A DNA stretch of 64,000 nucleotides from an uncultured Pelagibacteraceae bacterium (GCA_902585415.1 CACIDN010000007.1:1-64000); one strand, 5' to 3'. Positions 44,109 to 54,130 are shown, numbered from the stretch's first letter. Program-made: numbers and translations. Notes: a model not told the origin generated them from the sequence alone.

Positions 44109-45446
44109 ATGTTTAAAAAAATTCTTATTGCAAATAGAGGTGAAATTGCTGTTAGAATTATTCGAGCTTGTAAAGAATGGGGTATTCAGACAGTCGCTAT
44201 ACATTCAGATGTAGATAAAGAAAGTATGCACGTAAAACTAGCTGACGAGAGCCTTTGTGTTGGATCAAGACAACCAGTTGATAGCTACTTGAATATCCCT
44301 TCTATATTATCTGCAATCGAGGTTACGAATTCGGATGCTGTTCATCCTGGCTATGGTTTTTTATCTGAGAATTATAATTTTGCAAAAATATTAAAAGACA
44401 ACGATATTAAGTTTATTGGTCCATCTCCTGAAATAATAAAAATGATGGGCGATAAAATCAAGGCTAAGCATACAGCAAAAAAATATGGAATACCAGTAAT
44501 TGAGGGATCAGAGGCAGGTGTATTTAATTTAGATATGGGAAAAAATATAGCAAAACAAATAGGATATCCCATTTTAATAAAAGCTGCAGGTGGAGGTGGC
44601 GGTAGAGGTATGAAAGTTGTTAAATCAGAAGAAGAATTCGATAATTTATTCTTAACAGCAAAATCAGAGGCTAAGAAATTTTTTGCAAATGATGAAGTAT
44701 ATATAGAAAAATTTTTTGAAAATCCAAGACATATAGAGGTTCAAGTATTATCTGGTAAAAATAGAACAGTTCATTTACATGAAAGAGATTGTTCTGTTCA
44801 AAGACGGCATCAAAAACTAATCGAGGAAACTCCTAGTCCAGTTTTAACTGAAAACTCAAGAAATGACTTATTTGATAAAACAGTAAAAATGGTCTCACAA
44901 ATTGGATACGAGGGTGCAGGAACAGTCGAATATATTTACGAAAATGGAAAATTTTATTTTTTAGAAATGAATACAAGAGTTCAGGTAGAACATCCCGTAT
45001 CAGAAATGGTAACAGGGATTGATATTGTTAAAGAGCAAATATGGATTGCTTACTCAGGAGATACAGCATTGAAACAGTCAGATATTAATCCTAGAGGACA
45101 TGCCATAGAATGTAGAATAAATGCGGAAGATCCTAGTAAAAATTTTCAGCCTTCTCCCGGCTTGATTGGAATGTGTCATCAGCCTTCTGGTTTCAGAACT
45201 AGAGTAGATGGTTCTATTTACCAGGGGTATAGAGTAACTCCATATTATGACAGTTTGATTTGTAAACTTATATGTCATGGTAGAAATAGAACCGAAGCAA
45301 TACAAAGAACTTTAAGATCTCTTGATGAGTTTGTTATTGAAGGAATAACAACAACTATTGATCTTCATAAATCACTTTTAAAACACGAAAAATTTATAAA
45401 TTCAGACTTTAATGTAACCTGGCTTGATAAAGATCAAGTAGTTTAA
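44109..45446 (+). CDS. accC: Biotin carboxylase of acetyl-CoA carboxylase
   Basis: The 445-residue ATP-grasp enzyme carboxylates biotin on AccB with bicarbonate. It begins KKILIANRGEIAVRIIRAC; the ATP-binding loop is KAAGGGGGRGMKVV, followed by EKFFENPRHIEVQVL, CSVQRRHQKLIEE and FYFLEMNTRVQVEHPVSE. The length is that of a single-domain AccC, not a fused carboxylase. The last four bases overlap the convergent DUF2155 gene. Confidence 0.96.
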   Translation: MFKKILIANRGEIAVRIIRACKEWGIQTVAIHSDVDKESMHVKLADESLCVGSRQPVDSYLNIPSILSAIEVTNSDAVHPGYGFLSENYNFAKILKDNDIKFIGPSPEIIKMMGDKIKAKHTAKKYGIPVIEGSEAGVFNLDMGKNIAKQIGYPILIKAAGGGGGRGMKVVKSEEEFDNLFLTAKSEAKKFFANDEVYIEKFFENPRHIEVQVLSGKNRTVHLHERDCSVQRRHQKLIEETPSPVLTENSRNDLFDKTVKMVSQIGYEGAGTVEYIYENGKFYFLEMNTRVQVEHPVSEMVTGIDIVKEQIWIAYSGDTALKQSDINPRGHAIECRINAEDPSKNFQPSPGLIGMCHQPSGFRTRVDGSIYQGYRVTPYYDSLICKLICHGRNRTEAIQRTLRSLDEFVIEGITTTIDLHKSLLKHEKFINSDFNVTWLDKDQVV

Positions 45447-45847
45447 TAGCATTTTAATATCCATAAATCATATACTGGATGATCAAAAGCTTGTATTGAA
45501 GGGCTTGAGGAAAAAGTCCAACCATTGAATATGAATACTTCATTATTATTTTTATTATTTAGATCTCTGACCTGCAAGTACGAGGTTATTTCTGGATTAT
45601 CATCAAATTTTGAATTTTGACATTTAAGCACTTTAAGAGCAAGATTTTTAAAAATGTAATCTTCTCCAACTTTAACATTTAGTAATTTATTTTTAGAACT
45701 TAATTTATCTAAAATTTTTATATCTACATTTTTTCCTATATCAATTTGATCACCTATACTTGATGTAAATATAAAAAAGTGAGATAATAAAATAACTAGA
45801 AAGTAAAAAAAATTATTCTTTCCAAGATTTATATTTCTTGTATTCAT
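45443..45847 (-). CDS. DUF2155 protein, probably periplasmic
   Basis: The 134-residue protein has an N-terminal signal peptide or anchor (about 12-32) and the DUF2155 core: KALALKVLKC-like LALKVLKCQNS, then SYLQVRD and the C-terminal signature FNGWTFSSSPSIQAFDHPVYDLWILKC. DUF2155 is nearly confined to alphaproteobacteria and is encoded near complex I-related genes, as here. The two cysteines (KC and C-terminal KCY) may form a disulfide. The start overlaps the NDUFA12-like gene by 35 bases. Confidence 0.85.
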   Translation of the reverse strand: MNTRNINLGKNNFFYFLVILLSHFFIFTSSIGDQIDIGKNVDIKILDKLSSKNKLLNVKVGEDYIFKNLALKVLKCQNSKFDDNPEITSYLQVRDLNNKNNNEVFIFNGWTFSSSPSIQAFDHPVYDLWILKCY

Positions 45848-46175
45848 TTTTATTATCTTTATTAGGATGAAAAGCTTTTGGAGTCCCAGTTTGATTGGGA
45901 ATATTTTTTTTTTGCCAATTAAACTTTTCTTTTAATTCCTGATCATGTTCAATCTTATTTTTTAAATAATGTATCCAAGAATACCATTCGTTTGGTATTT
46001 TTGTCGCGTCCACCTCACCATTATAAATTACCCACCTTTTTCCAGACTTATTTTCATAATATTTATTACCAAAATAATCTTTACCTTTAAATTTTCCGAA
46101 AAGTAAAGTGTAAATTCTGGTACCAAGTGTTTGATGATTCCACCATGTGAAAGTTTGTTTTAAAAATGTCAACAT
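45813..46175 (-). CDS. NDUFA12-like NADH:ubiquinone oxidoreductase 17.2 kDa subunit
   Basis: The 120-residue protein matches the accessory complex I subunit that alphaproteobacteria share with mitochondria: LGTRIYTLLFGKFKGKDYFGN, then YYENKSGKRWVIYNGEVDAT and KIPNEWYSWIHYL. It has no membrane helix. It probably stabilises complex I, although the nuo genes are not in this window. The gene overlaps DUF2155 downstream by 35 bases, and the two families are often neighbours. Confidence 0.92.
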   Translation of the reverse strand: MLTFLKQTFTWWNHQTLGTRIYTLLFGKFKGKDYFGNKYYENKSGKRWVIYNGEVDATKIPNEWYSWIHYLKNKIEHDQELKEKFNWQKKNIPNQTGTPKAFHPNKDNKNEYKKYKSWKE

Positions 46176-46278
46176 ATTTTTTTAATAAAATTTTCAATTT
46201 TAAATTGAAAAAATTAGATTAGACTAAAAATGAAATTTGTATATACATAATTTGTAGATTCTAAAATTTTTAAAAACT

Positions 46279-47100
46279 ATGTCTAAATATTTAATAGAAA
46301 CATATTATACCTGTTCTTTTAAAGTAAAACATTTTTTAGACAAAATTGACCAAAAAGAACTAAATAATTTAGAGAAAAGAGATGATGGTGAATTTGAAAT
46401 AATAGATATTAAAATTGATAATAGAAAAACTAAAAGCCTTGATAAAAATACAGAAAATAACAGCAATGTAAATATTTCAGATGTCAAAATAGAAAAAAAT
46501 AATAAAAAATTAGAAAATAACAATTCAAATTTTGTAAAAAAAATTGACGAGGCTTTAAATGAAAGATTTAGTATGCCTGATAGACGTAAGGGATATATTC
46601 AAAAAGCAACTATAGGAGACCACAAAGTTTATTTACATACAGGAGAGTACGAAGATGGGAAAATCGGGGAAATTTTTATAGACACAAGTAAAGAAGGTGA
46701 ATTAGTTAAAGCATTGATGAATAATTTTGCTATAGCCATATCATTAGGTTTACAATACGGGGTTCCTCTTGATGAGTTTGTAAATGCTTACGTTGACACA
46801 AAATTTGAGCCTTCCGGCAAGGTGTATGGAAATGATAGAATTATGTCTGCGACATCAATACTTGACTATATATTTAGGGAATTAGCTATATCTTATTTAA
46901 GTAGAGAGGATTTAGCTCACACCCCTTCTATCGGTAAATCTGAAAATTTAAATGAAAATGATAATGGTTCTCTTGAAGAGAATAATCAGCTTATTAAAAT
47001 TGTTAAAGATATGACAAGTAAGGGTTTTGTTAGAAGTGACTATAAAAGAAAGCTGGTAGATCTCTCAGATATAAGAATTAATCTTAAAGGCAAAAAATAA
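46279..47100 (+). CDS. Stand-alone TSCPD-domain protein (NrdJ C-terminal homolog)
   Basis: The 273-residue protein has a C-terminal half that reads like the end of vitamin-B12-dependent ribonucleotide reductase: [19 protein letters not shown], then [35 protein letters not shown] and [19 protein letters not shown]. The catalytic barrel of NrdJ is absent. The N-terminal 90 residues ([19 protein letters not shown], then [17 protein letters not shown]) are a separate conserved domain followed by a low-complexity linker. The role is unknown; it may regulate or partner with a reductase encoded elsewhere. Confidence 0.8.
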   Translation: MSKYLIETYYTCSFKVKHFLDKIDQKELNNLEKRDDGEFEIIDIKIDNRKTKSLDKNTENNSNVNISDVKIEKNNKKLENNNSNFVKKIDEALNERFSMPDRRKGYIQKATIGDHKVYLHTGEYEDGKIGEIFIDTSKEGELVKALMNNFAIAISLGLQYGVPLDEFVNAYVDTKFEPSGKVYGNDRIMSATSILDYIFRELAISYLSREDLAHTPSIGKSENLNENDNGSLEENNQLIKIVKDMTSKGFVRSDYKRKLVDLSDIRINLKGKK

Positions 47101-48888
47101 TTATTTTTTTTTTAAAATGTTTATATTTAATTCTTTTAATTGACTGTCCTCTACATGTGACGGAGCGTTCATCATTAAATCTTGTGCATTTTGATTTAAA
47201 GGAAACATAGTAACTTCTCTTATATTTTTTTCATTTGCTAATAACATTACAATTCTGTCAATTCCAGGTGCAATGCCGCCGTGAGGAGGAGCTCCATAAT
47301 TTAATGCATTAATCATTCCTCTAAATTTATCCTCGATACTTTTTTTGTCATATCCAACTACGGCAAATAGTTTATACATCAAATCAGGTATATGATTTCT
47401 TATTGCTCCAGATGATAATTCAATTCCATTACAAACTATATCATATTGAAATGCTTTAATATCTAATGGCTTATTAAGGTTTAACTTACTTAAATCACCT
47501 TGTGGCATTGAAAAAGGGTTATGACTGAATTTAAATTTTCCATTATTTTCATCAATTTCGTACATTGGATAGTCAACAATCCAACAAAAAGCAAATAAGT
47601 TTTCATCGATTAAATCTAAATATTTTGCTAATTTATCTCTTGTTGAAGATAATAATTTCTCTACTTCTTTCTTTTTGCCACAAGCAAAGAAAATACTGTC
47701 TCCAATTTCAGCGTTACTAATTTTCATTATCTCTTGGCACGCATCAGATGAAAAAAATTTTCCAACAGGACCTTTGCCAGAAAATTTACCATTTTCTTTT
47801 TCAAAGGTAAAATATGCCAGTCCATTATATCCCTCATCTTTAGACCACTTATCTAAGTTATCGAAAAAACTTCTAGGTTTATTACTTGTTTTTTTTGTAA
47901 TTATTGCTCTAACTATCGATCCTTGATTTACTAGTTTTTTAAAAATTTCAAACTGGACATCATCTCTAGTAAAAATTCTTGTTAGATCGCATATTACAAG
48001 TGGATTTCTTAAATCAGGTTTGTCTGTTCCATATTTAAGCATAGAGTCAAAAAAAGTTATTCTAGGAAATGTTACATTTTGAATTCTTTTTTTTGAAAAT
48101 TTTTTAAATACTTTGTTTAATAATCTTTCTACAACATCAAATATATCTTCTTGATTTACAAATGACATTTCAATGTCTAGTTGATAAAACTCTCCAGGGC
48201 TTCTATCAGCTCTAGCATCTTCATCTCTAAAACATGGGGCAATTTGAAAATACTTATCAAATCCAGACACCATAATTAGTTGCTTAAATTGCTGAGGTGC
48301 CTGTGGAAGTGCATAAAACTTACCGGGATTAAGTCTACTGGGAACTAAAAAATCTCTAGCCCCTTCGGGACTTGATGATGTTAATATTGGAGTTTGGTAT
48401 TCTAAAAATCCAAAATTTTCCATTTCTTTTCTTATATAAGATATTACTTTTGACCTTAAATTTATATTTTTGTGAATTTTATTTCTTCTTAGATCTAAAA
48501 ATCTATATTTTAGTCTGATCTCTTCAGAATATTCCTGATCTGTAAATACTGGAAGAGGTAATTCTTTAGTTTCACCTAAAATTTGAAAATTTTTAATTTT
48601 AATCTCAATCTCACCGGAATTTAGTTCCTTGTTTATAGTGTCTAAATCTCTTTTAACAACTTGGCCCTCAAATTGTACAACTGTCTCGAGAGGGATTTTC
48701 TCAATTTTTTTAAATAAATTATTTTTATTATCAACCACACATTGAGTGACTCCGTAATTATCTCTTAAATCAACAAACAAAAGATTGCCATGATCTCTCT
48801 TTTTATTTATCCAGCCAGATAGCAAAACATTTTCACCGCTATTTTTTAAAGTTAGCTCACCACAAGTATGAGTTCTATAAGCTTTCAA
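47101..48888 (-). CDS. aspS: Aspartyl-tRNA synthetase
   Basis: The 595-residue class II synthetase has the N-terminal OB fold (SGWINKKRDHGNLLFVDLRD), motif 2 FRDEDARADRSPGEFYQLD, the bacterial GAD insertion (about 290-420) and motif 3 GIAPGIDRIVMLL. It charges tRNA-Asp and, where the Gat amidotransferase is present, may also charge tRNA-Asn; that cannot be read here. The start overlaps the hda-like gene by 14 bases. Confidence 0.97.
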   Translation of the reverse strand: MKAYRTHTCGELTLKNSGENVLLSGWINKKRDHGNLLFVDLRDNYGVTQCVVDNKNNLFKKIEKIPLETVVQFEGQVVKRDLDTINKELNSGEIEIKIKNFQILGETKELPLPVFTDQEYSEEIRLKYRFLDLRRNKIHKNINLRSKVISYIRKEMENFGFLEYQTPILTSSSPEGARDFLVPSRLNPGKFYALPQAPQQFKQLIMVSGFDKYFQIAPCFRDEDARADRSPGEFYQLDIEMSFVNQEDIFDVVERLLNKVFKKFSKKRIQNVTFPRITFFDSMLKYGTDKPDLRNPLVICDLTRIFTRDDVQFEIFKKLVNQGSIVRAIITKKTSNKPRSFFDNLDKWSKDEGYNGLAYFTFEKENGKFSGKGPVGKFFSSDACQEIMKISNAEIGDSIFFACGKKKEVEKLLSSTRDKLAKYLDLIDENLFAFCWIVDYPMYEIDENNGKFKFSHNPFSMPQGDLSKLNLNKPLDIKAFQYDIVCNGIELSSGAIRNHIPDLMYKLFAVVGYDKKSIEDKFRGMINALNYGAPPHGGIAPGIDRIVMLLANEKNIREVTMFPLNQNAQDLMMNAPSHVEDSQLKELNINILKKK

Positions 48889-49564
48889 TCTTACCCTCTA
48901 AAATTTCTTTTATTATTTTCATATTAATAGGTTTTTTTTTTTTTAAACTAATTTCATTAATTGTACACACAAATTCTCTAATTTTAAGATAAGACCTTGT
49001 TATTCTTTTTGAAATATAATCTACCAATTTTGACTCTATAGTAATTTGATAATCAGCTAAATTTTTGGCAATAAGAGCTTTTATTAAAATATCATCAGGT
49101 TTTTGAATTTCTGCATATAAACAATTTTTTAGTCTAGATTTTAAATCGTCAAGTTTAAAATTAAGGTCATTTAAGGAAATATTTGATGTCAATATCAAAA
49201 ATTTGTTATATTTCTCGATAATATCAATAAATGAATAAAATAAAGTTTCGTCTAAATCATTACTAATATTATCTATTATAATATTTTCATTAAATCTTAA
49301 TTCTTCTAAATCATAACTTTTTAAATCCTTTAAATTAATTTTTAATCCATTGTGTTTTTCTAAAAATATTTCAACTAGATGTGTTTTTCCAGAATATCTT
49401 TCCCCATAAATATTTATTATCTTTTTTTCCCATCTGGGCCAACTTAGAAGCAATTTGTAAGCGTAAAAATTGCTCTCACTAACAAAAAAATCATTTTTAT
49501 TAAAACTTTTATTTAATTCAAAATTAAATAATTGTTGTCTTAGATCATTTACTTTATTTTCCAT
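48875..49564 (-). CDS. hdaA: HdaA-like DnaA-related ATPase
   Basis: The 229-residue protein is a shortened DnaA-like AAA+ protein. The P-loop is NIYGERYSGKTH (G54-T61), the Walker B segment is NIIIDNIS, and SRLKNCLYAEIQKPDD (sensor/arginine-finger region) and IRVREFVC-like IREFVCTINEIS complete it. The N-terminal QLFNFEL (about 11-17) is a degenerate form of the QLSLPL clamp-binding motif of Hda. It probably converts DnaA-ATP to DnaA-ADP with the beta clamp and so limits replication initiation. The neighbours DUF2066 and purMN are typical for hda. Confidence 0.88.
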   Translation of the reverse strand: MENKVNDLRQQLFNFELNKSFNKNDFFVSESNFYAYKLLLSWPRWEKKIINIYGERYSGKTHLVEIFLEKHNGLKINLKDLKSYDLEELRFNENIIIDNISNDLDETLFYSFIDIIEKYNKFLILTSNISLNDLNFKLDDLKSRLKNCLYAEIQKPDDILIKALIAKNLADYQITIESKLVDYISKRITRSYLKIREFVCTINEISLKKKKPINMKIIKEILEGKIESL

Positions 49565-50625
49565 GTTTCATTTTCCGTATCTATATCTATATCATTTTCC
49601 TCCATTATTTTTAAAAACTGCTTAGGACTTCCATTAAAAATTATTTTGTAATTTATATTTTTGTTTGTAATATTTGTTATGTAATAATCATATATTAAAT
49701 CAACTTTATCCATGTCGTTTTCAAAATTTACTATTTTTAAAGTATCCTTAGGATCTATCTGTAAATTAATGGGCAACTTTAATGATGTATTTATCAAATT
49801 ATTACTTTTCCATAAATCTTCTAAATTTGTTTTTGTTTTAAGTATCAAATTATTTAGTTTCTTTTGATCGCTTAGATCTATGTCAGTATATTTGTGGTTT
49901 ATAATTTTTAAATTTTTATCAAAATAAAACTTTGAAAGTATTCGTAATTCTTGTTTATTTTTAAAAAAAATTGAAATTATATAATCATTTAGACCATACT
50001 TCTTAATAATTTCATCAAATTTAAAATTTTCAATATTTTCTTTGTTCTTGTTAATAATTTCAAGACTCTCTAAATCTTCATCTATTAAAATATAATTTAT
50101 TAAAAAAAATTTTTCATTTATATTATTCCAATTTTCGTAAAAAGGATTTTTTTTGTATAAAAAAATCTGATGCGTATCGTTGTCTATAAAAATCAAAATT
50201 GTAAGAAAGTCTTTATTCCTTTTTAATGACGGAAAAATATTTTTTTTTTCAAAGAAATTTAATGTTTTTGTTTTATTAAAATTAACATTAAACTTTGCTA
50301 TATATTTTCTGTTTAAAAAACTTTCATTTTTAATTTCGAATGAGTCTACCAAATACTTAATTTCGTTAAGTTTTGTATATGTTATTTTTTGTATATCTTT
50401 AGTTATTATTACTGTTGCAGAAAATTCATTAAATGCTTTCAAGATAGCTTTATTAATTACTTTTTCCTTATTAAAACTAGTATTAAATGGTTCAGAAATT
50501 TCTATGTCTTCTATTTTAAAAATTTTGGATTGTGCGTTGGTTATTATAATAAAAGAAAAAAATAAAGTGGATAAATAAACAATTGTAAAAGATACAATTT
50601 TAAAAAATTTTTTTTTAGTATACAT
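49549..50625 (-). CDS. DUF2066-like secreted protein
   Basis: The 358-residue protein has an N-terminal signal peptide or anchor (about 9-32). After it the segment KEKVINKAILKAFNEFSATVI and the following FEIKNESFLNRKYIAKFNVNF read like DUF2066, which is encoded beside hda and purMN in many proteobacteria, as here. The rest is low-complexity Asn/Lys/Ile sequence. Function is unknown. The ATG lies only 11 bases from the divergent purM start, and the stop overlaps hdaA by 16 bases. Confidence 0.75.
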   Translation of the reverse strand: MYTKKKFFKIVSFTIVYLSTLFFSFIIITNAQSKIFKIEDIEISEPFNTSFNKEKVINKAILKAFNEFSATVIITKDIQKITYTKLNEIKYLVDSFEIKNESFLNRKYIAKFNVNFNKTKTLNFFEKKNIFPSLKRNKDFLTILIFIDNDTHQIFLYKKNPFYENWNNINEKFFLINYILIDEDLESLEIINKNKENIENFKFDEIIKKYGLNDYIISIFFKNKQELRILSKFYFDKNLKIINHKYTDIDLSDQKKLNNLILKTKTNLEDLWKSNNLINTSLKLPINLQIDPKDTLKIVNFENDMDKVDLIYDYYITNITNKNINYKIIFNGSPKQFLKIMEENDIDIDTENETWKIK

Positions 50626-50636
50626 ATTTTAAATAT

Positions 50637-51665
50637 ATGAAAAAATATAAATTTACATATGAAAATAGTGGAGTAAATATAAATGCAGCTGAAAATTTTG
50701 TAAAATATATAGCGAATTTAAATAAAAAAAAAAAATCTATCATAAATAACAATAATATTGGTAGCTTCGCGTCTGTGACAGAAATTCCTAAAAAATTGAA
50801 AAAACCTTTGCTAGTTACAAGTACTGACGGAGTTGGTACCAAAATTGAAATAGCAAATAAACTTAAAAAATTTGATACTATCGGAATAGACTTAGTTGCA
50901 ATGTGTGTTAATGATATCTTAGTCCTGGGAGCAAAACCAATTTTATTTTTAGATTATATATCAATAGATAAAATTAATTTAGCCAAACTTAAAAAAATTA
51001 TTAATGGCATTAAAAAGGGATGTGAAATTAGTGGATGCAGTTTGGTCGGAGGAGAAACAGCAGAGATGCCAGGAACATATTCAAAAAATAAATTTGATAT
51101 CGCGGGTTTTTCTTTAGGAATTGTCGAGTCAAAAAAAAAATTAATAAAAAATAAAATTAAAGAACATGATATCATTATGGCAGTACCTTCAAATGGTCTT
51201 CATTCGAATGGTTATTCTATGGTAAGAAATATATTAAATAAAAATTGTATTGATATTAATAAAAATAAATTCTTAAAAAAAGAATTATTAAAACCAACAA
51301 AAATTTATGTAAAAGAAATTTTAAGATTATTAGAGAAAAAATTAATACATGGATGTGCTCATATAACAGGAGGAGGTTTGCCTGGAAATTTAATTAGAAT
51401 TATTCCAAATAATATTTGTGCGAAAATTTTTTTAAATAAAATTAAAGTAAAACCAATCTTTAAATGGTTAAAAAGAAAAGGTGTAAGTGACTATCAGATG
51501 CTTAGAACTTTTAATTGTGGTATTGGTTTTTGTTTTGTAACAAAAAAAAAAAACATTGAGGAAGTAAAAAAATACTTTAGCAAAGAATTTGCACCTTATG
51601 AAATTGGTCAATTTATTAAAAATAAAAAAAAGAAAATATTATTTAATGAAAAAATCAAATGGTAA
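50637..51665 (+). CDS. purM: Phosphoribosylaminoimidazole synthetase PurM
   Basis: The 342-residue enzyme makes 5-aminoimidazole ribotide in purine synthesis. It has LVTSTDGVGTKIEIA, IGIDLVAMCVNDILV, GGETAEMPGTY and the C-terminal HITGGGLPGNLIRI, a good match to PurM. The ATG is only 11 bases from the start of the divergent DUF2066 gene. It overlaps the purN ATG by 20 bases. Confidence 0.95.
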   Translation: MKKYKFTYENSGVNINAAENFVKYIANLNKKKKSIINNNNIGSFASVTEIPKKLKKPLLVTSTDGVGTKIEIANKLKKFDTIGIDLVAMCVNDILVLGAKPILFLDYISIDKINLAKLKKIINGIKKGCEISGCSLVGGETAEMPGTYSKNKFDIAGFSLGIVESKKKLIKNKIKEHDIIMAVPSNGLHSNGYSMVRNILNKNCIDINKNKFLKKELLKPTKIYVKEILRLLEKKLIHGCAHITGGGLPGNLIRIIPNNICAKIFLNKIKVKPIFKWLKRKGVSDYQMLRTFNCGIGFCFVTKKKNIEEVKKYFSKEFAPYEIGQFIKNKKKKILFNEKIKW

Positions 51666-52230
51666 ACTAAACTATAATATCGCTATTTTTATATCAGGTA
51701 GGGGGTCCAATCTTAAATCTATTATTAAATCATCATTAAAAAAAAAAACTCTGTACAAAGTAAAAATAGTAATTTCAAATAGAAAAAAAGCAGAAGGTTT
51801 GTTATTTGCAAAAAAAATGGGAATTAAAAATTATTTTTTTGATTTTACTAAATCTAAGAAAATTGGGGGAAGGGTTTTAAATTTATTAAAAAAAAATAGT
51901 ATTAAATTAGTATGTTTGGCCGGTTTTATGAGGATATTACCTTCATATTTCATAAAATCATTTAATGGAAAAATCATAAATATTCATCCATCTTTACTTC
52001 CCAAATACAAAGGTCTTAACACTCACGAAAAAGTGATATTAAATAATGAAATATATACTGGCTGCACTGTCCACTATGTAAATAAGTTTTTAGATTCAGG
52101 TAAAATTATTGCTCAAAGAAAAGTTCGTATCACAAAAAAAGACACAGTAAAATCTATCGAAAAAAAAGTTTTAAAAATAGAACACAAAGTTTATCCCAAA
52201 GCAATAGATAAAGTTTTATCTAATCTTTAA
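51646..52230 (+). CDS. purN: Phosphoribosylglycinamide formyltransferase PurN
   Basis: I choose the ATG at 51646; the frame also extends back into purM from a TTG at 51589, without conserved residues. The 194-residue enzyme transfers formyl from 10-formyl-THF to GAR. It has AIFISGRGSNLKSII, VCLAGFMRILP, the catalytic NIHPSLLPKYKGLNTHEK and CTVHYVNKFLDSGKII. It overlaps purM by 20 bases and converges on ndk with an 11-base overlap. Confidence 0.94.
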   Translation: MKKSNGKLNYNIAIFISGRGSNLKSIIKSSLKKKTLYKVKIVISNRKKAEGLLFAKKMGIKNYFFDFTKSKKIGGRVLNLLKKNSIKLVCLAGFMRILPSYFIKSFNGKIINIHPSLLPKYKGLNTHEKVILNNEIYTGCTVHYVNKFLDSGKIIAQRKVRITKKDTVKSIEKKVLKIEHKVYPKAIDKVLSNL

Positions 52231-52621
52231 AAAAAAAACTAATCTCTTTCTCTGCATTTTCTTTGCTGTCTGAGCCATGCACAGAGTTCTTGTCAATCGA
52301 AATTCCGAATATTTTCCTGATTGTTCCTGACGCAGCTTCTATCGGGTTGGTTGCTCCCATAATTTTTCTATTATCTAAAATTGCATTGTCTTTTTCAAGA
52401 ACCATAACTAAAATTACTCCAGATGACAGATAATTACACAAATCGTTGTAAAAAGGCTTAGCTTCATGAACTTTGTAAAATAGTTCAGCGTCCTTCTTGT
52501 CTAGTTTTACTTTTTTTTCTTTAACGATTTGAAAATTATTCTCAATAAATACACTTTTAATTTTTTCCTCAAGATTTCTTTCCATGGCGTCTGGCTTAAT
52601 TATTGATAAGGTTTGTTCCAT
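52220..52621 (-). CDS. ndk: Nucleoside diphosphate kinase
   Basis: The 133-residue enzyme balances nucleoside triphosphates by a phospho-histidine intermediate. The catalytic histidine is H115 in NSVHGSDSKENA. LSIIKPDAMERN at the start and GATNPIEAASGTIR are standard. The sequence is slightly shorter than the common 140 residues. It is encoded directly downstream of pepA on the same strand, with its ATG beside the pepA stop. Confidence 0.96.
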   Translation of the reverse strand: MEQTLSIIKPDAMERNLEEKIKSVFIENNFQIVKEKKVKLDKKDAELFYKVHEAKPFYNDLCNYLSSGVILVMVLEKDNAILDNRKIMGATNPIEAASGTIRKIFGISIDKNSVHGSDSKENAEKEISFFFKD

Positions 52622-54088
52622 TTATTCGTAATTATCCTCTACAAATTTATCCAATAGTCTAACGCCATACCCAGTCGCACCGCTCGAATTTAATGAACCT
52701 GCATACTTTGAAAAAGCCATACCTGCGATGTCTAAATGTGCCCAAGGTGTTTTATTGATTATAAATCTTTGTAAAAATTGAGCAGCCGTTGTCGATCCAG
52801 CTCCACCGACATAGTTAATATTTTGCATATCAGCATTTTTAGAATTAATTAATTTGTCATAGTTTTCATGTAAAGGTAATCTCCATACTTTTTCATCAAC
52901 TTTTTTTCCTGCATCAAAAAGCTTTTTAGACAAATTATCATTGTTAGAGAATAAACCTGCATATTCTGAACCTAAGGCTACAACAATAGCACCTGTCAAG
53001 GTAGCTAAGTCGATTATAAAATTTGGTTTAAATTTTTTTTCTGTAAATGTAATTGCATCTGCTAAAACCAGTCTTCCTTCAGCATCAGTGTTTAAAACTT
53101 CAATTGTTTTTCCACTGAAAGACTTTACAATATCACCTGGTCTCTGAGCGTTACCGCTTACCATATTTTCAACCAGACCAACTACTCCAACCGCGTTAAC
53201 TTTGGCTTTTCTTAAAGCTAAACATTTTAAAAGCCCTACAACTACAGCTGATCCTGCCATATCGTAAGTCATATCTTCCATAAATCTCGCTGGTTTTAAA
53301 GATATGCCACCAGTATCAAAACAAACACCCTTACCGACAAATGCTAATGGTTTTTTCTGTTTTTTATTTCCCTTCCACTCCATAGTTACAATGTATGAGC
53401 CTCTAGAACTTCCTTGTCCAACACCAAGTAATGCATTACATTTCATTTTTTTTAACTTTTTTGTATTGTAAACAGTGATTTTTAAACCTATTTTTTTTAA
53501 TTGTGTCAAACGTTTTGCATACTCATCTGGATGTAATATGTTACCAGGTTCAGACACAAGATCTTTGGTGTAATTAACTCCTTTTTCAATTGCACTCAAA
53601 TTTTTAATTAAGTTTAAATCTACTTTTTTACGTGTTAATATATTAATATTTAATATCTCATAATTTTTTTTTGTTAAGTATTTGTCAAAAGAATAAGATT
53701 TTAATTTCATACCATGAACAAATTCAAGCAAACATTTATTTATATTTGGATCTTCAATTGTATCGCCAAAAATGTAAACTTTATTTAGATTTTCCTTTTT
53801 AAAAAATTCAAATAATTTAGCTCCATTTTTTTCATAAGAATTTTTATTATTTTTTATAGAATAAATAATTATTTTTTGATTATGACTAATATCAAATGAA
53901 AAAATTTCTTTTTTTTTATTTTGATTTTTTAAGTTTTTTTTTAATAAATTTCTTTCTGAAGAATTAAGTAAACTATTGATATTTTTTATTTCAGAGTTCT
54001 TATCCGCAAAAAGTAAAATTGATCCTGATAGACTATTTAATTTTGCAGATTTTAAGTATTTTTCTTTAACAATCATATTTTTATTCAA
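52622..54088 (-). CDS. pepA: Leucyl aminopeptidase PepA
   Basis: The 488-residue M17 metallopeptidase removes N-terminal residues from peptides. The catalytic domain shows VGKGVCFDTGGISLKPA, DMTYDMAGSAVV, NTDAEGRLVLADA (metal ligands) and ATLTGAIVVALG. The N-terminal domain (1-160) is divergent and rich in Lys and Asn. Hexameric, cytoplasmic in homologues; some PepA proteins also bind DNA. The lptF start is 42 bases away on the other strand, the usual arrangement in proteobacteria. Confidence 0.96.
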   Translation of the reverse strand: MNKNMIVKEKYLKSAKLNSLSGSILLFADKNSEIKNINSLLNSSERNLLKKNLKNQNKKKEIFSFDISHNQKIIIYSIKNNKNSYEKNGAKLFEFFKKENLNKVYIFGDTIEDPNINKCLLEFVHGMKLKSYSFDKYLTKKNYEILNINILTRKKVDLNLIKNLSAIEKGVNYTKDLVSEPGNILHPDEYAKRLTQLKKIGLKITVYNTKKLKKMKCNALLGVGQGSSRGSYIVTMEWKGNKKQKKPLAFVGKGVCFDTGGISLKPARFMEDMTYDMAGSAVVVGLLKCLALRKAKVNAVGVVGLVENMVSGNAQRPGDIVKSFSGKTIEVLNTDAEGRLVLADAITFTEKKFKPNFIIDLATLTGAIVVALGSEYAGLFSNNDNLSKKLFDAGKKVDEKVWRLPLHENYDKLINSKNADMQNINYVGGAGSTTAAQFLQRFIINKTPWAHLDIAGMAFSKYAGSLNSSGATGYGVRLLDKFVEDNYE

Positions 54089-54130
54089 TTTTCTATCAAA
54101 ACGTGTATATGATTATTCCAAAAAATTTCA

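Noticed and set aside
46192-46212. 21-bp AT-only palindrome before the TSCPD gene
   Set aside because: In such AT-rich DNA palindromes made of A and T runs are common; I see no second copy and no link to a promoter element.
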